Assembly (NCBI RefSeq): GCF_900115565.1
Contig: NZ_FOWW01000011.1
Span: forward strand, 62,001 to 126,000
Origin: Amycolatopsis arida
GTDB taxonomy: Bacteria; Actinomycetota; Actinomycetes; Mycobacteriales; Pseudonocardiaceae
Direction of reading: 5' to 3'
DNA: 64,000 nucleotides
Under the pieces are notes generated by a model. It was not told the DNA's origin, did no database searches, and saw nothing but the letters and a program-made list of their open reading frames with translations. Below are positions 26,591-36,119 of this stretch, one piece after another (position 1 is the stretch's first letter; every line of letters starts with the position of its first letter). Made by a program: the position numbers and the translations under genes.

Positions 26591-27709
26591 CTACACGTCG
26601 GCGGGCTCCCCCGCGAGGGTCTGCCACCACCCGTCCACGGGGGGTGGGGCGTCGACGTCGATCCGCTCTCCCGGGCGGGGCACGGCGAGCGGCACGTCCT
26701 GCGCCTTCGCCTCCCGCCACACCCGGTCGGCGGGCTCCTGCCACGGGTGCATGGCCAGCGTGAAGGTCGCCCAGTGCACCGGGATGAGCAGGCCGCCGCG
26801 CACGTCGACGTGGGCGGTGACGGCCTCTTCCGGCGTCATGTGGATGTCCGGCCAGTGCGGGGCGTACGCGCCGATCTGGACGAGCGCGGCGTCGAAGGGT
26901 CCGTGCCGCTCGCCGATGGCGACGTAGCCGTCGAAGTATCCCGAGTCGCCGGTGTAGAACACCCGGCGGGTGGGGCCGGCGACGACCCACGACGCCCAGA
27001 GCGTGCGGTCGCCGGCGAAGCCGCGGCCGGAGAAGTGCTGCGCGGCCTCCGCGGTGATCCGCAAGCCCGCGACGTCGACCGACTCGGTCCAGTCCAGCTC
27101 GACGATCCGGTCCTCCGGCACCCGCCACCGCCGCAGGTGGGCGCCGACGCCGAGCGGCACCACGAACGGCGCGCGCTGGGTGCGCACCAGCTCCCGGACC
27201 GTGCCGAGGTCGAGGTGGTCGTAGTGGTCGTGGGAGATGAGGACGGCGTCGACCTCCGGCAGGTCGGTCAACGCCTGGGGCGGCTCGTGCAGCCGCCGGG
27301 GACCGAGGAACGTGACCGGCGAGCACCGCCGACTCCACACCGGGTCCAGCAGCACCCTGGCCCCGTCGAGCTCGATCAGGCTCGACGAGTGTCCGTACCA
27401 GGTGACGTACACCTTGCCGGGTTCGCAGGGCTTGGGCGCGGTGGCGGCGCGCACCAGGGGGACCGGCTCGGCCGGCCGGCGGGGGGTGCGGTCGAAGGCC
27501 AGCTCGCGAAGGGCCTTGCGGTAGGTCCCGCGCGGCATGACCTGCCGCGGGACGGTGTTGTGGAACATGCCGTCGCGGAACTGGGGCGACCGGAGCAGCC
27601 GTTCCGCGTGCTCGCCGTGCGGCCGCCCGCCCATTGCCAGTCGGACTTCCCGCGCGATCCACGCCGCGCCGCCCACGAACGCCGCCGCAGCCAGCAACCC
27701 CTTGCGCAT
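26591..27709 (-). CDS. Metallo-beta-lactamase-fold hydrolase (NAPE-PLD/UlaG-like)
   Basis: A 372-residue protein with an N-terminal hydrophobic anchor (GLLAAAAFVGGAAWIAREV). The MBL core starts with VTWYGHSSSLIELDG. The metal-binding motif is ISHDHYDHLD (HxHxDH), with AAQHFSGRG, FYTGDSGYFDGY and LIPVHWATFTLAMHPW for the remaining ligands. This arrangement is closest to NAPE-hydrolysing phospholipase D and UlaG-like enzymes, probably acting on phospholipids or phosphate esters. The ATG at 27709 is preferred over a GTG one codon upstream because GGGAGG lies 6 nt before the ATG. Confidence 0.88.
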   Translation of the reverse strand: MRKGLLAAAAFVGGAAWIAREVRLAMGGRPHGEHAERLLRSPQFRDGMFHNTVPRQVMPRGTYRKALRELAFDRTPRRPAEPVPLVRAATAPKPCEPGKVYVTWYGHSSSLIELDGARVLLDPVWSRRCSPVTFLGPRRLHEPPQALTDLPEVDAVLISHDHYDHLDLGTVRELVRTQRAPFVVPLGVGAHLRRWRVPEDRIVELDWTESVDVAGLRITAEAAQHFSGRGFAGDRTLWASWVVAGPTRRVFYTGDSGYFDGYVAIGERHGPFDAALVQIGAYAPHWPDIHMTPEEAVTAHVDVRGGLLIPVHWATFTLAMHPWQEPADRVWREAKAQDVPLAVPRPGERIDVDAPPPVDGWWQTLAGEPADV

Positions 27710-27800
27710 CACCGACCTCCCTTCCCGCTGATCGCCACGCCTTCAGGATTCCACGAGTCGGCCGAAGCCACCGTCTGCGCGACCCGGGCTGGGGTGGGTG

Positions 27801-28058
27801 TCAGGAGAGGAGGTTGGCGAGGTAGGCGACGAAGAATCCGGCGACCATCAGCACGAGCACGGCGATCACCACGATCGCGACCACCGGCATGGACCTCGGC
27901 TGGTCCGGCTCGCGGTGCGCGGTCCCGGACACCTGCGCCGACTCCGGTGGCGTCTCCCCCGGCGGCACCCCTCCCCCGGGTTCCAGCCCGGGGGTCCGCT
28001 CGGGCTCCGGGTCCGGCGGCACGTCGTCCGGCTCGGGATCCCGTGATTCGGTCGCCAT
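27801..28058 (-). CDS. Small single-pass membrane protein (DUF6480-like)
   Basis: 85 residues: a very acidic, Pro-rich N-terminal half containing ERTPGLEPGGGVPPGETPP, then one membrane helix (VVAIVVIAVLVLMVAGFFVA) and a short tail. The LEPGGGVPPGETPP block recalls small actinobacterial proteins annotated as DUF6480. Function unknown. The ATG at 28058 is the natural start, since the frame upstream has no conserved character. Confidence 0.7.
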   Translation of the reverse strand: MATESRDPEPDDVPPDPEPERTPGLEPGGGVPPGETPPESAQVSGTAHREPDQPRSMPVVAIVVIAVLVLMVAGFFVAYLANLLS

Positions 28059-28201
28059 GGCCCCGGAGTACCCGAAGGCCGGCGGGCCAATCCGGACGTG
28101 TGCCGGCTCACCTCCGGCCTCGGCACGCACCCTCCCGCAGGCGCGGGAAGCGAGGACCCCGCCGGCGGTTCGGGCTCGCGTGCCCGGGGAACCCCGAGGC
28201 C

Positions 28202-28603
28202 GTGCCCGGCAGTGTCTTCCGCTTCGCGTTCGATCCGAGGTTCGCCTCGGTGCTGCGGCTGGCCGGTGTCCGGCCGGACAACTGCTACGTGGCGGTCGAG
28301 GGCGCCGAGTTGGTGGCGCGCTTCGGGCGCTGGCTGGTGCGGACGCCACGGGCCAACGTGCGCGACGCGCGGGTCACCGGCCCGTACTCGGCGCTCCGGG
28401 CCGTCGGCGTCCGGCTGTCGCTGGCCGACCGCGGCCTGACCTTCGGCACGAACGCCGACGCCGGCGTCTGCGTCGAGTTCGGCGAACCGGTGCGCGGCGG
28501 CGATCCGTTCGGCCTGCTCCGGCACCCCGCGCTGACCGTGACCGTGGCGGAGCCGGAGGCCCTTGCCGCCCAGCTCGGTCGCATGTGCCCGGGAGCCCGG
28601 TGA
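28202..28603 (+). CDS. Conserved hypothetical protein
   Basis: A 133-residue globular protein, MPGSVFRFAFDPRFASVLRL at the start, then VTGPYSALRAVGVRLSLADR and FGTNADAGVCVEFGEPVRG. There are no membrane segments. Many actinobacteria encode similar proteins with an FxxD...GxRxSLADRGLTFGTN core, but I know of no function. A GTG at 28202 is used as the start. The following locus is degraded. Confidence 0.65.
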   Translation: MPGSVFRFAFDPRFASVLRLAGVRPDNCYVAVEGAELVARFGRWLVRTPRANVRDARVTGPYSALRAVGVRLSLADRGLTFGTNADAGVCVEFGEPVRGGDPFGLLRHPALTVTVAEPEALAAQLGRMCPGAR

Positions 28604-28679
28604 GCTCGCGCAGCCAGCTCGCCGGCCGGAGTGGCGCGAACCGCGAGCCCCGACCACCCGTGCCCGACTAGGGGTTTCC

Positions 28680-29035
28680 GCCGCGCACAGCACCCGGTGG
28701 CCCAGTGCCGTCAGGTAGTCGGCGAGCTCCGGCGGCTCGTGCACCTCGAACCCGCACCCGAGCAGGGTCAGCCGGAACGCCAACCACTCCAGCGTGTCCG
28801 TGTGCCCGCGCAGCCGGCAGGTGTGGGCGTCGAGCGGCTCGATGTCGGCCGGGGTGTCGCCGATCCGGCCGGCCACGACCTCGGCCGGGGCATGCAGCGT
28901 GGCGACCGCGGTCGTCGTCGTACCCGACCAGGTACCAGCGCCGGCGGTCGGCGACCAGCCGGTGCGGCTCCACCAGCCGCGCGCTGTCCACGCCGTCCCC
29001 GACCGGTAGCGGAACCGCGTGCGGTCGCCGGAGCC
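28680..29035 (-). pseudogene. Remnant of a WYL-domain transcriptional regulator
   Basis: Leftward pieces in different frames rebuild part of a WYL domain: RTRFRYRSG, then [20 protein letters not shown] with [10 protein letters not shown], then [20 protein letters not shown] and [20 protein letters not shown] with [16 protein letters not shown]. The strand between YDDDR and VATLH (normally DWRTFRVDR) is missing, and there are at least two frame changes. The N-terminal HTH half is absent. It is therefore a broken YafY-type regulator, truncated where it meets the epoxide hydrolase remnant. Confidence 0.65.
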
Positions 29036-29797
29036 GGACGCGTTTGCCGCTGCTGCTCACCCACGGCTGGCCCAACTCGGTGGTCGAGTACCTGAACCTG
29101 GTCGGCCCGCTCACCGACCCCGGGGCCCACGGCGGCGACCCGCGGCAGGCGTTCCACGTGGTGGCGCCGTCGGTGCCCGGGTTCGGCTTCCCAGGGCGGT
29201 GATCTGGGTGCGTACGTCGCACCGGCCGTGGCGAAGGCCGACCCGGAGCGGGTGGTCGGCGTGCACGTGGAGGGCGGGTTGGGCTTCCCGTCCGCGGCGG
29301 ACGTGGCGGCGATGACCGACGCCGAGCGGGCGGAGTTCGAGGAGCTGATGCGGTGGGCCGGCAACGGGGTGGACCACCACGCACTGCTGCGGGCGGCGCC
29401 GCGGACGTTCGCCTACGGCTGGAACGACTCGCCGATGGCGCTGCTGGCGTGGATGGCGCAGAAGTTCCAGGAGTTCACCCCGTCGGTGGAGCTGCCGGAG
29501 CACGCGATCGACCGGGACCTGCTGCTCACCAACACCAGCGTGTACTGGTTCACCGGGACGTCGGGCTCGTCGTCGTGGTTCATGTACGAGAGCACTGAGT
29601 TCTCCTGGCCGGAGGGGCAGTCGCTGGTGCCGACCGGGGTCTACGGCGGTGGGCCGGACCTGTTCCGCCGCCTCGCCGAGCGGGACAACGACGTCGTGTA
29701 CTGGCCGGAGGGCAACCCGGGCGACCACTTCGTGGCGATGGAGGTGCCCGACGCGCTGGCCGCCGACATCCGCACCTTCTTCGCCAAGGTCAGGTAA
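29013..29797 (+). pseudogene. Remnant of an epoxide hydrolase
   Basis: The sequence starts inside the family (VRSPEPDA, frame change, then [19 protein letters not shown] with the HGWP oxyanion motif). It reads to [13 protein letters not shown], then jumps to [20 protein letters not shown] in a new frame: about 30-40 residues before the nucleophile Asp elbow are missing. From about 29205 to 29797 the C-terminal half is open, including SVYWFTGTSGSSSWFMYES and YWPEGNPGDHFVAMEVPD with the catalytic His. The N-terminal EHN domain is absent. A 190-residue frame from 29228 could still be translated but would lack the active site. Confidence 0.75.
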
Positions 29798-29813
29798 GCC
29801 GGTCCGGAGACGG

Positions 29814-29857
29814 CGAACGCCCCGGTGACCTGTTCGCGCAGGTCACCGGGGCGTTCG
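29814..29857. terminator. 19 bp perfect hairpin between tRNA-Tyr and the epoxide hydrolase remnant
   Basis: Arms 29814-29832 and 29839-29857 are perfectly complementary with a 6 nt loop (ttcgcg). It lies 17 nt after the hydrolase stop and 8 nt beyond the tRNA 3' end, so it can serve both strands. Confidence 0.85.
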
Positions 29858-29865
29858 TGGTGGTG

Positions 29866-29947
29866 TGGCGGGTGAGGGATTCGAACCCCCGAAGGCTGAG
29901 CCGTCTGATTTACAGTCAGATCCCTTTGGCCGCTCGGGCAACCCGCC
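29866..29947 (-). tRNA. tyrT: tRNA-Tyr (anticodon GTA)
   Basis: An 82 nt class II tRNA with a long variable arm. The acceptor GGCGGGT pairs with ACCCGCC, the loop CTGTAAA gives GTA, the T-loop is TTCGAAT and the discriminator is A. CCA is not encoded. Confidence 0.96.
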
Positions 29948-30068
29948 GAGACCGGGCGCGCCCGGCCGACAGACAGCGTACCCAATGCCATGGCGGCGCC
30001 GACAGCGGGTATCGACCCGACTAGGGTGGGGGCGTTCCGACCGGCCGAACGACGAGGTGTGTGAGCAC

Positions 30069-30560
30069 GTGGCGGATCCCTCTTTCGACGTGGTGAGCAA
30101 GGTCGACCGCCAGGAGGTGGACAACGCGCTGAACCAGGCGAGCAAGGAGTTGTCCACCCGGTTCGACTTCCGCGGCACCGGCGCCGCCATCGCGTGGGCC
30201 GGCGAGGAGGCGGTCACCATCGAGGCGGAGACCGAGGAGCGCGCCAAGGCCGCCGCCGAGGTCTTCAAGGAGAAGCTGGTCAAGCGCGGCATCTCGCTGA
30301 AGGCGTTCGACGCCGGCGAGCCCACGCTGTCCGGCAAGGTCTACAAGATTAACGGCAAGATCCTCCAGGGCATCGCCGCGGACAAGGCCAAGCAGATCGC
30401 CAAGTACATCCGCGACGAGGGCCCCAAGGGCGTCCAGGCGCAGATCCAGGGCGACCAGCTCCGGGTGTCCGGCAAGAAGAAGGACCACCTGCAGGACGTC
30501 ATCGCGCTGCTGAAGGACAAGGACTTCGGCATCGCCCTGCAGTTCACCAACTACCGGTAA
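30069..30560 (+). CDS. yajQ: YajQ family nucleotide-binding protein
   Basis: 163 residues from a GTG, the standard length. The start [20 protein letters not shown], then [35 protein letters not shown] and [20 protein letters not shown], with [14 protein letters not shown] at the end, are the whole family pattern. The two-domain YajQ fold binds tRNA/GTP, and in some bacteria c-di-GMP as an effector. Given the EAL-type protein at 15924-18566, a c-di-GMP link is possible but unproven here. Confidence 0.95.
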   Translation: MADPSFDVVSKVDRQEVDNALNQASKELSTRFDFRGTGAAIAWAGEEAVTIEAETEERAKAAAEVFKEKLVKRGISLKAFDAGEPTLSGKVYKINGKILQGIAADKAKQIAKYIRDEGPKGVQAQIQGDQLRVSGKKKDHLQDVIALLKDKDFGIALQFTNYR

Positions 30561-30585
30561 CCGGACGGGGCGGCCTTCGTTGCGC

Positions 30586-30637
30586 CCGCCGCCCGACCCC
30601 TGGGTCGCACAGCCATCCAGGAGTCGGGTGGCGGCGG
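30586..30637 (+). terminator. Hairpin downstream of yajQ
   Basis: The arms near 30586-30597 and 30623-30637 can form about 12 bp with one G-U pair and a 25 nt loop, starting 25 nt after the stop. Moderate candidate. Confidence 0.45.
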
Positions 30638-30950
30638 GAGCTCGGGCCCGGCTCTCTCGCGAGTACTCGTCGGCGAGGGGCGCATCCGCGAGGTCCCTGG
30701 GACCGGCCGCCCCGGTACGAGCGGCCCGCCCCAGTCCTTACGACAACCGGTGCCCGACCCACAGCTCCCCTCTCGTGCCGGTGGACGACGGCCGCACCGT
30801 GTCGCGGATCGCCGCCGACTCCGACCCCGACGGGGAGTGCCGCGCGTACGCCGGCAGCGGCCCGCTGGACTGATCCCCGAGCGGGGTCGGCAGGCCCCCC
30901 GATAGTGTGGTCGGCCGGAGGACCACACGGGCGAGGGACAGGAGCAACGC
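30638..30950. other. Intergenic stretch upstream of rmlA
   Basis: About 310 nt without a convincing gene. A rightward frame ends TVSRIAADSDPDGECRAY at 30873 and could be the tail of a decayed gene, but nothing upstream supports it. The promoter of rmlA should be here. Confidence 0.45.
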
Positions 30951-31832
30951 ATGCGGGGCATCGTGCTGGCCGGCGGCAGCGGGACTCGGCTGCATCCGAT
31001 CACCCAGGCGGTGTCGAAGCAGCTGCTCCCGGTCTACGACAAGCCGATGATCTACTACCCGCTGTCGGTGCTGATGCTCGCCGGCATCCGCGACGTGCTG
31101 GTCATCTCCACCCCAACCGACCTGCCCAACTTCCGCCGCCTGCTCGGTAACGGCACGCAGTACGGGCTGCGGCTGAGCTACGCCGAGCAGCCGAGCCCCA
31201 ACGGGCTGGCCGAGGCGTTCCTGATCGGCGCGGACTTCGTCGGCACCGACGACGTCGCGCTGATCCTCGGCGACAACATCTTCCACGGCCAGGACTTCGC
31301 CAGGCGGCTCCAGCGCGAAGTGTCCACTCTGGACGGCTGCACGCTGTTCGGCTACCCCGTCAAGGACCCGCAGCGCTACGGGGTGGGCGAAGTGGACGGT
31401 GAGGGCAGGTTGGTGTCCATCGAGGAGAAGCCGGCCCGGCCGAAGTCCAACCGGGCCATCACCGGCCTGTACTTCTACGACAACCAGGTGGTGGAGATCG
31501 CCCGCGGACTGCGCCCCTCCCCGCGCGGCGAGCTGGAGATCACCGACGTCAACCTCGCCTACCTGCGGCAGGGCCGGGCGAAGCTGCTCGACCTCGGCCG
31601 CGGCTTCGCCTGGCTGGACACCGGAACCCACGACTCGCTGCTGGAGGCCGCCCAGTACGTCCAGGTGATCGAGCACCGCACCGGCGTGCGGATCGCCTGC
31701 CTGGAGGAGGTGGCGCTGCGGATGGGCTACATCGACCCCGACCAGTGCCTCGCGCTCGGCCGCAAACTGGCCAAGTCGGGCTACGGCGAGTACGTGGTGA
31801 CCCTCGCCCGCAACGCCGGCGCCACCGGCTGA
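30951..31832 (+). CDS. rmlA: Glucose-1-phosphate thymidylyltransferase
   Basis: A 293-residue RmlA, normal length. The nucleotidyltransferase start [16 protein letters not shown] with [19 protein letters not shown] gives the dTTP/Mg and sugar-phosphate site. [13 protein letters not shown], then [22 protein letters not shown] and [16 protein letters not shown] are all present. It makes dTDP-glucose, first step to dTDP-rhamnose for cell-wall arabinogalactan linkage or glycoconjugates. AGGAG precedes the ATG. The other rml genes are not adjacent. Confidence 0.96.
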   Translation: MRGIVLAGGSGTRLHPITQAVSKQLLPVYDKPMIYYPLSVLMLAGIRDVLVISTPTDLPNFRRLLGNGTQYGLRLSYAEQPSPNGLAEAFLIGADFVGTDDVALILGDNIFHGQDFARRLQREVSTLDGCTLFGYPVKDPQRYGVGEVDGEGRLVSIEEKPARPKSNRAITGLYFYDNQVVEIARGLRPSPRGELEITDVNLAYLRQGRAKLLDLGRGFAWLDTGTHDSLLEAAQYVQVIEHRTGVRIACLEEVALRMGYIDPDQCLALGRKLAKSGYGEYVVTLARNAGATG

Positions 31833-31860
31833 GCCGCGCCCCGACCAGGGCGAACACGGG

Positions 31861-32724
31861 TCACAGGCCCCGGCCGGCCATCTCCTCCAGCCGGCGCACC
31901 CTGTCGGCGATCGGCGGGTGCGTCGCGAACAGCTGGGACAGCCGCTCCCCCGGTCGGAACGGGTTGGCGATCATCAGGTGGGACTGCGACACCACCCGTG
32001 GCTCCGGGGCCAGCGGCGCGGCGCGGGTGCCCCGCTCGAGCTTGCGCAGCGCCGAAGCCAGCGCCAGCGGGTCGCCGGTGAGCTCGGCGCCGGAGGCGTC
32101 CGCCTCGTACTCCCGCGACCGGCTGACCGCCATCCGCACGACACCGGCCGCGATCGGGCCGAGCAGCACCAGCAGCAGCGCCACCAGCGGGTTCGCGCCC
32201 TCGCGGTTGCCGCCGCCGAACATGCCGGTGAACAGCGCCAGGTTGGCGACGACGCTCACCACGCTGGCCAGCGCGCCGGCCACGCTGGAGATCAGGATGT
32301 CCCGGTTGTAGACGTGCGACAGCTCGTGGCCGAGCACGGCCCGCAGCTCCCGCTCGTCCAGCAGCTCGAGGATTCCGCTGGTGCAGCACACCGCCGCGGT
32401 GCGCGGGTTGCGGCCGGTGGCGAACGCGTTCGGCGCCGTCGTGGGGCTCACGTAGAGGCGCGGCATCGGCTGCCGGGCGGAGGTGGCCAGCTCCCGCACG
32501 ATCCGGTACATCGCCGGCTGCTCCGCCTCGGACACCGGGCGGGCCCGCATCGCCTTCAACGCCAGCTTGTCCGAGTTGAAGTACGCGTAGGCGTTCATCG
32601 CCAACGCGACCACGAGGCCGACGAAGATCGCGGTGCGGCCGAAGATCGCGCTGATCCCCACGATGATGGCACTGAGGAGGCCGAGCAGCAGTGCGGTCTT
32701 CAGCCCGTTGTGGTGCCTGTGCAC
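31861..32724 (-). CDS. htpX: M48-family membrane protease HtpX
   Basis: A 287-residue HtpX. Two N-terminal membrane helices, zinc motif LGHELSHV (His133, Glu134, His137), two more helices at about 145-195, and the third ligand in [14 protein letters not shown]. HtpX cleaves damaged membrane proteins and works beside FtsH. The start deserves a note: a GTG at 32733 directly abuts AAGGAGG, too close to be used. The GTG at 32724, 8 nt downstream of that Shine-Dalgarno, gives [15 protein letters not shown] like other actinobacterial HtpX. Convergent with rmlA, 28 nt apart. Confidence 0.95.
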   Translation of the reverse strand: MHRHHNGLKTALLLGLLSAIIVGISAIFGRTAIFVGLVVALAMNAYAYFNSDKLALKAMRARPVSEAEQPAMYRIVRELATSARQPMPRLYVSPTTAPNAFATGRNPRTAAVCCTSGILELLDERELRAVLGHELSHVYNRDILISSVAGALASVVSVVANLALFTGMFGGGNREGANPLVALLLVLLGPIAAGVVRMAVSRSREYEADASGAELTGDPLALASALRKLERGTRAAPLAPEPRVVSQSHLMIANPFRPGERLSQLFATHPPIADRVRRLEEMAGRGL

Positions 32725-33450
32725 TCCGCACACCTCCTTCGCGCTTGGTCCACCCGGTCAACGCGGGCCGCGAGAGTCGAGTTCCACCCGATCCTGGGTG
32801 GAACCTCCGGCCGGCACAACCCCAGGTCACGGACGTGTCCCGCCGCCGAGCGCACCCAGGGCGGAGTGCCCCGCGTCACGTCGGGGTCGAGCCGAACTGC
32901 GGCGTAGATCACCCGCGAGGAGAACGACGGACTCCCCGAACCGGACGCTGGCGGTGACCACCGCCACCACCTCTCGCCGCGCCCACGTGGGCCCGCCGGA
33001 GACGGCACGCTGTCCTTCGTGGACACCGGCGTGTCCGGCCACGGCTCACGGTCTCCCTGGGGACCACAGTGGACGTCGAGGAGATGAACGACGCCATGGT
33101 CGGGTCCACGTCAGCAACTCCTCGCCGGGCGGTGTCCGTTCTCGACGTCAACGGGTCGCCGCGGTGGTGCCCGACGAGGGCGCAGGGTCGCACTGGGCGA
33201 TGGCCGGCCCCGGCCGCGACGGGCGGCACGTCATCGACTCCGGCATCCATCACACGTCCGTCCTGGGCGACGCGGCGCCGACGAAGGTGGTGGCCGTCCT
33301 GCTGCGCGGCGCCGCGCCGACCGTCGCCGTGCGCACCAGCACGCCCGCAGGTGTTCGTCCCCCCATCCGCCGCACGACGCCCTCGTGGTCGTGGCGGGTT
33401 TCTGACAGGCTGAGTCCAGCAGGCGCGAGGAATCGGGGGAGGGAGCCGTG
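32725..33450. other. 725 nt region without a clear gene
   Basis: Between htpX and the BtrH-like gene. A rightward frame from about 33095 to 33330 (RVHVSNSSPGG, then VAAVVPDEGAGSHWAMAGPG and GRHVIDSGIHHTSVLG) has protein-like composition but no start and no relatives I can name. It may be a remnant. The htpX promoter must be near 32740-32800. Confidence 0.4.
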
Positions 33451-34593
33451 ATGTCCGGCTACCGGCCGCGTGGCGGGCGGCAGCCGGACACCGCCGCCGT
33501 CGCCAACCTCCTCGCCCATGCCGGCGCCGAGGCGGCCACCGAGCCGCTGGTGCTGCTCGCGGCCGGCGGCATCGCCGCGGGCTACCGGCTCGACGAGTTC
33601 ACCCCCGACGGCAGCCGGCGCGTGATACTGGGGTTTCGCGCCAGCTGGCGCCGACCGCACCGGTGGCTGACGACATCCGCAGAGCGGTTGGCGCTGCGGA
33701 CGCATCGTGCCGTCACCGCGCGCGGTGCCGCCCGCCGGCTGTCCGGCGAGTTGGCCGGTGGCCGGCCGGCGCTGGTGCTCGCCGACCGCTGCCGGCTCGG
33801 GCACTGGCACCTGGCCGACGCGGCGGACGGCGACGTCACGCACTGCCTCGTGGTCACGACGGCCGGCGGTGACCGGGTGTGCCTGGACGACCGCAACCTG
33901 ACTCCGCTGACCGTCGAGCGCCCGGTGCTCGACGCCGCGCGACGTGGTCCTGGTCGGACCACCACGGTGCTGGCGGCCGCGGTCTCCGCCGATCGGCTGG
34001 CCGGTGCGGTGCGGGCCGGGCTCGCCGAGTGCGTCGCGGGGCTGGCCGCCGACGAGTCCTGGGCGCGGTGGGCCGACCTGCTCCTCGACGAGCGCGCGGG
34101 CAAGGGGTGGCCGACGGTGTTCGCCGACCGGCGCGGGCTGGTCGGCGCGCTGCTGGAGGTCTGGACCGCGGTCGGGCCGGCCGGGGTGGGCGGCGGCCAC
34201 CTGCGAGACCGGTTCGCCGACGGCCTCGCCGAGGCCGCGCCGCTGCTCGCCCTGCCCGCGCTCGAGGAGCAGGTGCCGCGCTGGCGGGACGTCGCCGCGC
34301 GCTGGGCCGCGCTCGCCGAGGCCGCGCTGCCCACGGACGTGCCCGAGTTCGACTGGATGCGCGGGCTCGCGCTGCGGGTGCGGGACGGGGTGCGTGCCGG
34401 CGACGCGGGCAGGGCCGACGCCGCCGAGGCGGCCATCCAGCTGCGCCGGCTGCGTGACCACCACGATGCCGAAAGCCCGTTCACCGACCGGCAGGCGAGG
34501 GCCCTGCTGCTGGACCTCGGGCAGCGGCTGCGGGATCTCGCGGCCGTGGAACGTTCGGCCGTAGCCGAGTTGGCCGCGGTGGTGGCAGACTGA
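33451..34593 (+). CDS. BtrH_N/C39-like domain protein, probably catalytically altered
   Basis: A 380-residue protein; ATG at 33451 with a GGGGGAGGGA region upstream. The first 170 residues resemble the BtrH N-terminal (papain-like) fold: AVANLLAHAG, then LLAAGGIAAGYRLDEF, VILGFRASWRRPHRWL, LAGGRPALVLADRCRLGHWH, VTHCLVVTTAGG and VCLDDRNLTPLTVERP. In active members a Cys stands before the first helix (C-x-S-x-AL-x-N-LL); here the position reads QPDTAAVANLL without Cys. The His/Asp-bearing strands remain. The rest is helical with no known domain. BtrH-type proteins transfer acyl groups in natural-product pathways; without the Cys a structural or regulatory role is more likely. Confidence 0.55.
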   Translation: MSGYRPRGGRQPDTAAVANLLAHAGAEAATEPLVLLAAGGIAAGYRLDEFTPDGSRRVILGFRASWRRPHRWLTTSAERLALRTHRAVTARGAARRLSGELAGGRPALVLADRCRLGHWHLADAADGDVTHCLVVTTAGGDRVCLDDRNLTPLTVERPVLDAARRGPGRTTTVLAAAVSADRLAGAVRAGLAECVAGLAADESWARWADLLLDERAGKGWPTVFADRRGLVGALLEVWTAVGPAGVGGGHLRDRFADGLAEAAPLLALPALEEQVPRWRDVAARWAALAEAALPTDVPEFDWMRGLALRVRDGVRAGDAGRADAAEAAIQLRRLRDHHDAESPFTDRQARALLLDLGQRLRDLAAVERSAVAELAAVVAD

Positions 34594-34621
34594 CTCCCGT
34601 CTTCGTGCTGGGGGGTCGATC

Positions 34622-36043
34622 ATGCGGGTGCCGAAGCGGCGGCGGGTTCTGGATGTCTTCGCGCTCACCCTCGCGCTCGTGCTGGGTGCGTCGGTGGTGT
34701 TCGCGCAGGACGGGACGGACGGCGCGGCGGGCGCCGACGGGCGCGGCGTGGTGGTGATCCGGGACGCCGCGCTGGTGCTGACCATGGATCCCGCCATCGG
34801 CCAGGGCCCGCTCGGCGCGCTGACCGGCGCCGACGTGGTGCTGGAGCGGGACCGGATCCGCGCGGTGGGCGAGAACGCGGCCGAGTCGGCGGGGCGGGGC
34901 GCGCGGGTGATCGACGGCCGTGACCGGATCGTGCTGCCCGGGTTCGTCGACCTGCACACCCACCTGTGGCAGTCGTTGATCCGTGGCTGCGCGACCGATC
35001 AGGAGCTCAACGGCTGGCTGGCCGGGTGCGTGCTGCCGCTCTACGGCTCGCCGGTGAGCGGGACGGAGGCCTACGCCGGCGCCCGCCTGTCCACTGTGGA
35101 CAGCGTCGGAACCGGGGTGACCACGGTGACCGACTGGTCGCACGCGTTCAACGCCGACTTCGCGCGAGGCAACCTGCGGGCGCTGGAGGAGTCGGGGCAG
35201 CGGTACGTGTTCGCCTACGCCGCCAACCGGCAGCCGGAGACGCTGGAGGAGATCCGGCGGGTGCGGCGCGAGGTGATCGAGCGGAACCCGCTGGCGAACC
35301 TGCAGGTCGCGGTGCACCCGGCGCGGCACAACCTGGCGAACACGATCGCGGCCGAGCAGCTGGCCCGGGAGCTGGGGGTGACGCTCAACGTGCACCTGCA
35401 CGAGTCGCCGGCGGATCCGGCGACCGGGCAGATGGAGGCGCTGCGGGAGGCCGGCGCGCTGCGGCCGGGGTTGCTGACCAACCACACCATCCAGATGACC
35501 GACGCCGAGCTGGACGAGCTGGCCGCGCACGACGTGCGGGTGGCGCACAACCCGCTGTCGAACATGCGGCTGGCCTCCGGGGTGGCGCGGGTGCCGGACA
35601 TGCACGCGCGCGGGATCAAGGTGGGGCTCGGGCTGGACGGCGGCACGAACGACACCAACGACATGTTCAACGACATGCGCGCGGCGGTGGGACTGCAGCG
35701 GGCCACCAGCAACGACCCGACCCGCTACCCGACGCCGGCGGACGCGCTGCGGATGGCGACGCTGGGTGGCGCGGAGGTGCTCGGCCTCGAGGACGAGATC
35801 GGCTCCCTCACCCCGGGCAAGCAGGCGGACCTGCAGGTGATCGACACCCGACGGGCGAACTTCGCGCCGCGGGTGGACTGGGTGAGCCAGCTGGTGTTCA
35901 ACGGGCAGCCGGGCAACGTGGAGTGGGTGTTCGTGGCCGGGAGCGCGCTGAAGCGGGACGGCCGCGTGGTGGCCGACGTCGACCGCATCCTGCGCGAGGC
36001 CCAGGAGTCCGCCGACCGGGTCCGGAAGCTGCTCGGCCGCTGA
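34622..36043 (+). CDS. Exported amidohydrolase (cytosine/SAH-deaminase-like)
   Basis: A 473-residue protein with a signal peptide (VPKRRRVLDVFALTLALVLG, cleavage near VFAQD). Metal-dependent amidohydrolase fold: the HxH motif in VLPGFVDLHTHLWQS (His112, His114), a metal His in VHLHESPADP and LLTNHTIQM, and the aspartate in LGLDGGTNDTNDM. The group contains TrzN/AtzA-like chlorohydrolases and SAH/MTA deaminases. The typical LGTDG is LGLDG here. Most relatives are cytoplasmic, so the signal peptide makes the substrate unclear. It is followed by the foreign-looking cassette. Confidence 0.85.
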   Translation: MRVPKRRRVLDVFALTLALVLGASVVFAQDGTDGAAGADGRGVVVIRDAALVLTMDPAIGQGPLGALTGADVVLERDRIRAVGENAAESAGRGARVIDGRDRIVLPGFVDLHTHLWQSLIRGCATDQELNGWLAGCVLPLYGSPVSGTEAYAGARLSTVDSVGTGVTTVTDWSHAFNADFARGNLRALEESGQRYVFAYAANRQPETLEEIRRVRREVIERNPLANLQVAVHPARHNLANTIAAEQLARELGVTLNVHLHESPADPATGQMEALREAGALRPGLLTNHTIQMTDAELDELAAHDVRVAHNPLSNMRLASGVARVPDMHARGIKVGLGLDGGTNDTNDMFNDMRAAVGLQRATSNDPTRYPTPADALRMATLGGAEVLGLEDEIGSLTPGKQADLQVIDTRRANFAPRVDWVSQLVFNGQPGNVEWVFVAGSALKRDGRVVADVDRILREAQESADRVRKLLGR

Positions 36044-36119
36044 GTTCCGTCGGCCGGGCCGCAACCTCCTGTCAGGCAGTACACGGATGGGAGAACTCCC
36101 GCCCAGGATGATCAGAAGG

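Noticed and set aside
23877-27662. A leftward open frame of about 1260 codons covering DedA and the kinase region
   Set aside because: Only its last 233 codons (DedA) are real; the rest is antisense to the kinase and regulator or out of frame with the MBL gene.
28285-28584. Leftward frames opposite the 28202-28603 gene
   Set aside because: The rightward frame has better composition and a conserved-looking core; the opposite frames are low-complexity.
32633-33451. Rightward frame across the htpX-BtrH interval
   Set aside because: Its first part is antisense to htpX and it lacks a plausible start; only a short stretch looks protein-like, so it is listed as a possible remnant, not a gene.
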